Source of the DNA: Sulfuritalea sp.
GTDB taxonomy: Bacteria; Pseudomonadota; Gammaproteobacteria; Burkholderiales; Rhodocyclaceae
Length of the DNA stretch: 36,177 nucleotides
Assembly: GCA_021738385.1 (NCBI GenBank)
Contig: JAIPCF010000020.1
Location: forward strand, 1-36,177
Reading direction: 5' to 3'
Part shown: piece by piece, positions 31,580 to 36,177 of the stretch
How positions within the stretch are numbered: position 1 is the stretch's first letter
How the letters are laid out: each line of letters begins with the position of its first letter
Program-made: the position numbers and the translations under genes
Notes under the pieces: generated by a model
Seen by the model: only the letters and a program-made list of their open reading frames with translations
Database searches by the model: none
What the model was told of the DNA's origin: nothing

Positions 31580-31954
31580 ATGCTGGAAAATTACTTCCCC
31601 ATCCTCGTCTTCGTAATGGTGGGTCTCGTTTTCGGATGTGTGCCCATTCTGCTTGGATGGTTGATCGCCCCGAATCGTCCCGACAGCGAAAAGCTCTCCG
31701 CCTTCGAGTGCGGCTTTGCCCCCTTTGAAGATGCGCGCATGAAGTTTGATGTGCGCTACTACCTGATAGCTATCCTCTTCATTCTGTTCGACCTTGAAAT
31801 AGCCTTTCTCCTGCCGTGGGCGACGATTTTCAAAGAGATCGTCAATACCGAGGCGATGAGAATGTTCGGCTTTGTCGAAATGTTTGTTTTTATCGGCATC
31901 CTCGTCGTTGGCTACGTGTATGCGTGGGCCAAAGGGGCGCTGGATTGGGAATGA
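31580..31954 (+). CDS. nuoA: NADH-quinone oxidoreductase subunit A
   Basis: NuoA is a small membrane subunit of respiratory complex I. The 124-residue product has three spans; the conserved cytoplasmic loop [26 protein letters not shown] is split across two here in my notation: it starts [11 protein letters not shown] and continues with [13 protein letters not shown] 31580 has GGAG at an overlong spacing of about 15. It opens the nuo operon, 120 bases after tRNA-Leu, and nuoB follows after 22 bases. Confidence 0.95.
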   Translation: MLENYFPILVFVMVGLVFGCVPILLGWLIAPNRPDSEKLSAFECGFAPFEDARMKFDVRYYLIAILFILFDLEIAFLLPWATIFKEIVNTEAMRMFGFVEMFVFIGILVVGYVYAWAKGALDWE

Positions 31955-31976
31955 ACATGCTCAAGGAATCCGACAT

Positions 31977-32453
31977 ATGAGTATCGAAGGCGTTCTGCAG
32001 GAAGGCTTCGTTACCACGTCGCTGGACAAGATCATCAACTGGACGCGTACCGGCTCGATGTGGCCGATGACTTTTGGTCTGGCATGCTGCGCCATCGAGA
32101 TGATTCATGCCGGTTGTTCGCGCTACGATCTCGATCGTTTCGGTATCGTATTCCGACCAAGTCCGCGTCAATCAGACGTGATGATTGTCGCCGGTACGTT
32201 GACAAACAAGATGGCTCCGGCACTGCGCAAAGTCTATGACCAGATGGCTGAGCCACGCTGGGTGTTGTCGATGGGTTCCTGCGCCAATGGTGGCGGTTAC
32301 TACCACTATTCCTACTCAGTAGTTCGCGGCGTCGATCGAATCGTGCCCGTTGATGTGTATGTACCCGGTTGCCCGCCAACGGCTGAAGCGCTTTTGTACG
32401 GCCTGATCCAGTTGCAGAGCAAGATCCGGCGCACCACCACTATTGCCCGCTGA
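31977..32453 (+). CDS. nuoB: NADH-quinone oxidoreductase subunit B
   Basis: NuoB holds cluster N2, the last iron-sulfur centre before quinone. The 158-residue product has the ligands in [18 protein letters not shown] and [11 protein letters not shown] 31977 is fixed by AAGGA 9 bases upstream and the family start; an open frame further up belongs to nuoA's DNA. The residue context is entirely standard. Confidence 0.96.
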   Translation: MSIEGVLQEGFVTTSLDKIINWTRTGSMWPMTFGLACCAIEMIHAGCSRYDLDRFGIVFRPSPRQSDVMIVAGTLTNKMAPALRKVYDQMAEPRWVLSMGSCANGGGYYHYSYSVVRGVDRIVPVDVYVPGCPPTAEALLYGLIQLQSKIRRTTTIAR

Positions 32454-32471
32454 CCTGATGAAAGCTATCCG

Positions 32472-33074
32472 ATGAGCGCGAAACTGGAAAGGCTCTGCCA
32501 CCAACTGAAGGAAAGCTTCGGTGATCGCATCATGGAACCTGTCATGGCGCTGGGCGAACTCACTGTGACGATTCCTGCTGAGAACTATCTGGATGCAATG
32601 CGCCAACTACGCGATGACCCGGTTTTCTGTTTCGAGCAGTTGATGGATCTCAGCGGCATCGATTATTCCGAATTCACCGGCTATCAGGGCAAGCGCTTCG
32701 CCTCTGTCAGCCAGTTGTTGTCGCTCACTCACAACTGGCGTTTGCGGGTCAAGGTTTTCGCGACGGATGATGATTTTCCGGTAGTGGCATCGGTCATGGA
32801 TATCTGGAATGTCGCCAACTGGTATGAACGCGAAGCCTTCGACCTGTTCGGTATCCACTTCGAAGGGCATGTCGATTTGCGCCGCATCCTGACAGACTAC
32901 GGTTTTGTCGGCCATCCTTTCCGCAAGGACTTCCCGATTACGGGTTATGTCGAGATGCGCTATGACCCCGAGCAGCAGCGCGTGATTTATCAACCGGTAA
33001 CGATTGAGCCGCGCGAAGTGACACCACGCATCGTGCGTGAAGAGCAATACGCAAAGGGCGATGGTCGTGGCTGA
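32472..33074 (+). CDS. nuoC: NADH-quinone oxidoreductase subunit C
   Basis: NuoC is part of the peripheral arm of complex I. The 200-residue product has the family signature [18 protein letters not shown] and [17 protein letters not shown]. The ribosome site before ATG 32472 is weak. The TGA stop overlaps the nuoD start region by 8 bases, so nuoC and nuoD are separate genes but coupled. Confidence 0.95.
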   Translation: MSAKLERLCHQLKESFGDRIMEPVMALGELTVTIPAENYLDAMRQLRDDPVFCFEQLMDLSGIDYSEFTGYQGKRFASVSQLLSLTHNWRLRVKVFATDDDFPVVASVMDIWNVANWYEREAFDLFGIHFEGHVDLRRILTDYGFVGHPFRKDFPITGYVEMRYDPEQQRVIYQPVTIEPREVTPRIVREEQYAKGDGRG

Positions 33075-34320
33075 AATCAAGAATTACACCATTAACTTCG
33101 GTCCGCAGCATCCGGCAGCGCACGGCGTTCTGCGCCTGGTGCTGGAGCTGGATGGCGAAGTTATCGTGCGTGCCGACCCGCATATTGGCTTGTTGCATCG
33201 CGGTACAGAAAAACTGGCTGAAACCCGCACCTGGCTGCAGACACTGCCGTATATGGATCGCCTCGATTACACATCGATGATCCCCAGCGAGCATGCATAT
33301 TGTCTTGCGGTGGAACGTCTGCTGGGTGTGGAGGTGCCGATTCGGGCTCAGTACATTCGCGTAATGATGGACGAAGTGACGCGGATCAAGAACCACCTGC
33401 TCAATATAGGTACCCATGCGCTGGATATTGGTGCCATGACCATGGTGCTCTATACTTTCCGCGAGCGCGAGGACTTGTTCGACGTACTTGAGGCGATCAC
33501 CGGCATTCGCATGCATGGCGCCTACTATCGTCCCGGCGGCGTTTATCGAGATCTGCCAGGCCAGATGCCGAAGTATCAGGAAAATCGATTCAAAAATGCG
33601 CAGACAGTCAAGGAACTGAATGAGCCGCGCAACGGCTCGCTGCTTGATTTCCTGGAAGATTTCACCAACCGTTTTCCGGTGTATCTGAGCGAATACCACA
33701 CCTTGCTGACCGACAACCGAATCTGGAAGCAGCGCACCGTAGGTATTGGTGTTGTCAGTCCCGAGCGTGCCCTTCAACTCGGTTTCAGTGGTGCGATGCT
33801 ACGCGGCTCCGGCGTTGAATGGGATCTGCGCAAGAAGCAGCCCTATGAAGTCTATGACCGCATGGACTTCGACATTCCTGTCGGCGTCAATGGCGACACC
33901 TATGACCGCTATCTGGTGCGCATGGAAGAAATGTTCCAGTCCAATCGCATCATCAAGCAGTGCATAGAGTGGTTGAGAAAGAACCCGGGCCCGGTCATTA
34001 CAGACGACCACAAAGTGGCACCGCCTTCGCGGGAAAAGATGAAGGGCAGTATGGAAGAGCTGATTCACCATTTCAAGCTGTTTACCGAAGGCATGCACGT
34101 ACCGGCTGGTGAAGCCTATGTGGCCATTGAGCATCCCAAGGGCGAAATGGGTGTCTGGGCGGTGTCAGATGGCGCCAACAAGCCCTACCGGATCAAATTG
34201 CACACTGCGGGAATTCCGCATCTGGCCGCAACCGACGAAATGTGCCGGGGCCACATGCTGGCCGACGCGACCGCCATTATCGGCACCATCGATCTGGTGC
34301 TCGGTGACGTTGATAGATAA
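33067..34320 (+). CDS. nuoD: NADH-quinone oxidoreductase subunit D
   Basis: NuoD forms the quinone-binding chamber with NuoB. GTG 33067 is chosen because it gives the usual [20 protein letters not shown] start with AAAGGG at 8 bases; ATG 33061 and GTG 33037 are less likely. 417 residues. [16 protein letters not shown] and the C-terminal GDVDR end are standard. It overlaps nuoC by 8 bases. Confidence 0.95.
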   Translation: MAEIKNYTINFGPQHPAAHGVLRLVLELDGEVIVRADPHIGLLHRGTEKLAETRTWLQTLPYMDRLDYTSMIPSEHAYCLAVERLLGVEVPIRAQYIRVMMDEVTRIKNHLLNIGTHALDIGAMTMVLYTFREREDLFDVLEAITGIRMHGAYYRPGGVYRDLPGQMPKYQENRFKNAQTVKELNEPRNGSLLDFLEDFTNRFPVYLSEYHTLLTDNRIWKQRTVGIGVVSPERALQLGFSGAMLRGSGVEWDLRKKQPYEVYDRMDFDIPVGVNGDTYDRYLVRMEEMFQSNRIIKQCIEWLRKNPGPVITDDHKVAPPSREKMKGSMEELIHHFKLFTEGMHVPAGEAYVAIEHPKGEMGVWAVSDGANKPYRIKLHTAGIPHLAATDEMCRGHMLADATAIIGTIDLVLGDVDR

Positions 34321-34327
34321 CAGACGC

Positions 34328-34819
34328 ATGGACAAGCCAAACGACATGTTGAGCTCCGAAGCCTACCGAAAAATTGATCGGGAAGTGGCCAAGTATCCGG
34401 TTGATCAGAAGCAGTCCGCGATCATGGCGGCGCTGGTGATTGCCCAGGATGAAAAGGGCTGGTTGGCACAAGGCACCATTGCCGAAGTTGCAGGCTATCT
34501 CGGTATGGCGCCGATCGCCGCCTATGAAGTGGCAAGCTTCTACAACATGTACAACCTGACTCCAGTCGGCAAGTACAAGGTGACGGTATGCACCAATCTG
34601 CCGTGCGCCCTGTCAGGCGGTGTTCACGCGGCGGACTATGTCAAGGAAAAGCTCGGCATCGACTTCAACGAGACAACCCCCGACGGCAAGTTCACCTTGA
34701 AAGAGGGTGAATGCATGGGTGCTTGTGGCGATGCGCCGGTAATGTTGCTTAACGACAAGCGCATGTGCAGTTTCATGCTGCCCGAGCAGATCGACGCTCT
34801 GTTGGCGGAGTGCAAATGA
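34328..34819 (+). CDS. nuoE: NADH-quinone oxidoreductase subunit E
   Basis: NuoE carries the [2Fe-2S] cluster N1a beside the FMN subunit. The 163-residue product has ligands CTNLPC and later ECMGACG. ATG 34328 gives MDKPNDM; ATG 34346 is an alternative and no ribosome site decides. The helical start with GWLAQGTIAEVAGYLGM is normal for the family. nuoF follows only after a 124-base spacer filled by a hairpin and a dispersed repeat. Confidence 0.94.
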   Translation: MDKPNDMLSSEAYRKIDREVAKYPVDQKQSAIMAALVIAQDEKGWLAQGTIAEVAGYLGMAPIAAYEVASFYNMYNLTPVGKYKVTVCTNLPCALSGGVHAADYVKEKLGIDFNETTPDGKFTLKEGECMGACGDAPVMLLNDKRMCSFMLPEQIDALLAECK

Positions 34820-34841
34820 GGAATACGGCTTACTCCCCCAT

Positions 34842-34864
34842 CCCCTCTTCCTGTGGAAGAGGGG
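34842..34864 (+). promoter_or_regulatory. 10-base-pair hairpin between nuoE and nuoF
   Basis: CCCCTCTTCC (34842-34851) and GGAAGAGGGG (34855-34864) pair perfectly around TGT. No T-run follows. It is expected to form in the nuo mRNA and may affect stability or the ratio of NuoE to NuoF. Confidence 0.7.
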
Positions 34865-34910
34865 TGACTACGGTTCAGTCGCGCGAGGCGCGCCTTCCAG
34901 GTGATTGCTC

Positions 34911-34943
34911 GTCGCCTCCTTGGGGCGGCCAGGCGGAGGCAAC
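34911..34943 (+). repeat. Dispersed repeat family 2, copy upstream of nuoF
   Basis: 27 of 33 bases match the minus strand of 28098-28130 in frdB. The repeat ends immediately before the nuoF ATG, and its GGAGG (34935-34939) is the only good ribosome site for nuoF. Confidence 0.75.
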
Positions 34944-36177
34944 ATGGCTCTGATCGACACCATCAATCCGCTGCTCACCACCGGTTGGGGCAAGGGCGAC
35001 GCTGGCTGGAGTCTCAAGGACTACGAAGCACGCGGCGGCTATGCGCAGCTGAAGCGGATACTGACCAGCAAGATGACCCAGGACGACTTGATCGCCGAGG
35101 TCAAGAAGTCGGTGTTGCGCGGCCGTGGCGGTGCGGGTTTCCCTACCGGTCTCAAGTGGAGTTTCATGCCCAAGGCGGCACCGGTGAAATACGTCGTCTG
35201 CAATACCGACGAGGGCGAGCCCGGCACCTTCAAGGACCGCGACCTGCTGCGCTTCGATCCGCATTCCTGTATCGAGGGCATGATCATCGCGGGCTACGCG
35301 GTCGGCGCGAAGAGCGGATACAACTATATTCACGGCGAGATTTTCGAGATTTATCAGCGTTTCGAAGAGGCGCTTGATGAGGCGCGCGCCGCCGGTTATC
35401 TGGGCGAGAACATACTCGGATCGGATTTCAGTTTTGATCTTTTCGCGCATCACGGCTGGGGTGCTTACATCTGTGGTGAGGAAACCGGCCTGCTCGAGTC
35501 AATCGAGGGCAAGAAGGGTCAGCCACGCTACAAGCCGCCTTTCCCGGCGAATTTCGGCTTGTACGGCAAGCCGACCACGATCAACAACACCGAAACTTTT
35601 GCCGCGATTCCTTTCATTCTCGGCATGGGCGGCGAGGCCTATCTGAATCTGGGCAAACCCAACAACGGTGGTACCAAACTGTTCTCTGTCTCGGGTCATG
35701 TCAATCGTCCAGGCAACTATGAAGTTCCGATGGGTACGCCCTTCGCCAAGCTGCTGGAAATGGCCGGTGGCATGCGTGGTGGTCGCAAGCTCAAGGCAGT
35801 GATCCCGGGTGGGTCATCAGCCCCGGTGTTGACCGCCGACATCATGATGGAATGCACCATGGATTACGACTCCATCGCCAAGGCCGGCTCAATGCTCGGC
35901 TCGGGTGCGGTGATCGTGATGGACGAGACAGTTTGCATGGTCAAGGCGCTGGAGCGCTTGTCCTACTTTTATTACGAGGAGTCCTGCGGCCAATGCACGC
36001 CTTGTCGTGAGGGCAGCGGCTGGCTGTATCGCGTCGTGCATCGTATCGAGCATGGCCAGGGCCGTCCGGATGATCTCGATTTGCTGAACCGGGTGACAGA
36101 CAACATGATGGGCAAAACCATCTGCGCGTTGGCCGACGCCGCCGCTTTCCCGGTGCGCAGCTTCATCAAGCATTTCA
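34944..36177 (+). CDS. nuoF: NADH-quinone oxidoreductase subunit F (3' partial)
   Basis: NuoF is the NADH-oxidising FMN subunit with one [4Fe-4S] cluster. The frame from ATG 34944 stays open to the window end, 411 residues, so the last part is missing. [13 protein letters not shown] binds [19 protein letters not shown] is conserved, and cluster ligands are visible in [12 protein letters not shown] and the later TICAL. GGAGG five bases before the start comes from a dispersed repeat that fills the spacer after nuoE. Confidence 0.95.
   Translation, partial: MALIDTINPLLTTGWGKGDAGWSLKDYEARGGYAQLKRILTSKMTQDDLIAEVKKSVLRGRGGAGFPTGLKWSFMPKAAPVKYVVCNTDEGEPGTFKDRDLLRFDPHSCIEGMIIAGYAVGAKSGYNYIHGEIFEIYQRFEEALDEARAAGYLGENILGSDFSFDLFAHHGWGAYICGEETGLLESIEGKKGQPRYKPPFPANFGLYGKPTTINNTETFAAIPFILGMGGEAYLNLGKPNNGGTKLFSVSGHVNRPGNYEVPMGTPFAKLLEMAGGMRGGRKLKAVIPGGSSAPVLTADIMMECTMDYDSIAKAGSMLGSGAVIVMDETVCMVKALERLSYFYYEESCGQCTPCREGSGWLYRVVHRIEHGQGRPDDLDLLNRVTDNMMGKTICALADAAAFPVRSFIKHF

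Noticed and set aside
1-36177. CRISPR arrays, phage genes, transposases or integrases
   Set aside because: No regularly spaced repeats and no proteins of these types were seen on either strand.

Overview
The window reads as a chromosomal segment of a betaproteobacterium. The secG - tRNA-Leu(GAG) - nuoABCDEF order, GC-rich coding with strong third-position G/C bias, and the protein sequences all point to that class. A Rhodocyclales- or Nitrosomonadales-like host is my guess, not a proof. Nothing looks like phage, CRISPR or an intact insertion sequence.

Layout. (1) 1-3721: the high-affinity phosphate importer pstC (5' part missing) - pstA - pstB, with no phoU after it. (2) 3722-4245: a gene-free stretch with repeats and hairpins. 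(3) 4246-5085: two convergent unrecognised genes. (4) 5223-20215: a large C-P lyase (phosphonate) locus. A left-going set holds a beta-hydroxyacid dehydrogenase, phnN and a DUF1045 2H-type protein. Right-going are a hexapeptide transferase, then phnG-H-I-J-K-L-M-O, an endonuclease/exonuclease/phosphatase-fold protein, and phnC-D-E with a second phnM. phnF (GntR/HutC repressor) lies divergent to phnG. (5) 20315-24960: an arsenic operon read leftwards, arsR-arsC-arsC-acr3-arsD-arsA. (6) 25141-29941: a four-subunit quinol:fumarate reductase, frdABCD, followed by a UbiE-like methyltransferase and an unknown protein, all leftwards, behind an FNR-type box. (7) 30164-36177: housekeeping genes tpiA, secG, tRNA-Leu and nuoA-F, with nuoF cut by the window end.

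How they work together. Pst imports phosphate. PhnCDE imports phosphonates. PhnGHIJ(KL), PhnM and PhnN turn phosphonates into ribosyl phosphates, and PhnF and probably PhoB control this. Arsenate can enter through phosphate transporters, and the adjacent ars operon reduces it (two ArsC) and exports arsenite (Acr3, with ArsA/ArsD). Fumarate reductase and complex I form an anaerobic respiratory pair. The UbiE-like enzyme suggests quinone tailoring.

Most notable points: the C-P lyase locus has no recognisable phnP (cyclic ribosyl phosphate phosphodiesterase) but carries two other phosphoesterase-fold proteins that could replace it; five GTnTAnAC-type sites sit at phn regulatory points and look like a PhnF regulon; and two families of short dispersed repeats have been absorbed into genes, extending the C-terminus of PhnI and the N-terminus of FrdB and supplying the ribosome binding site of nuoF.
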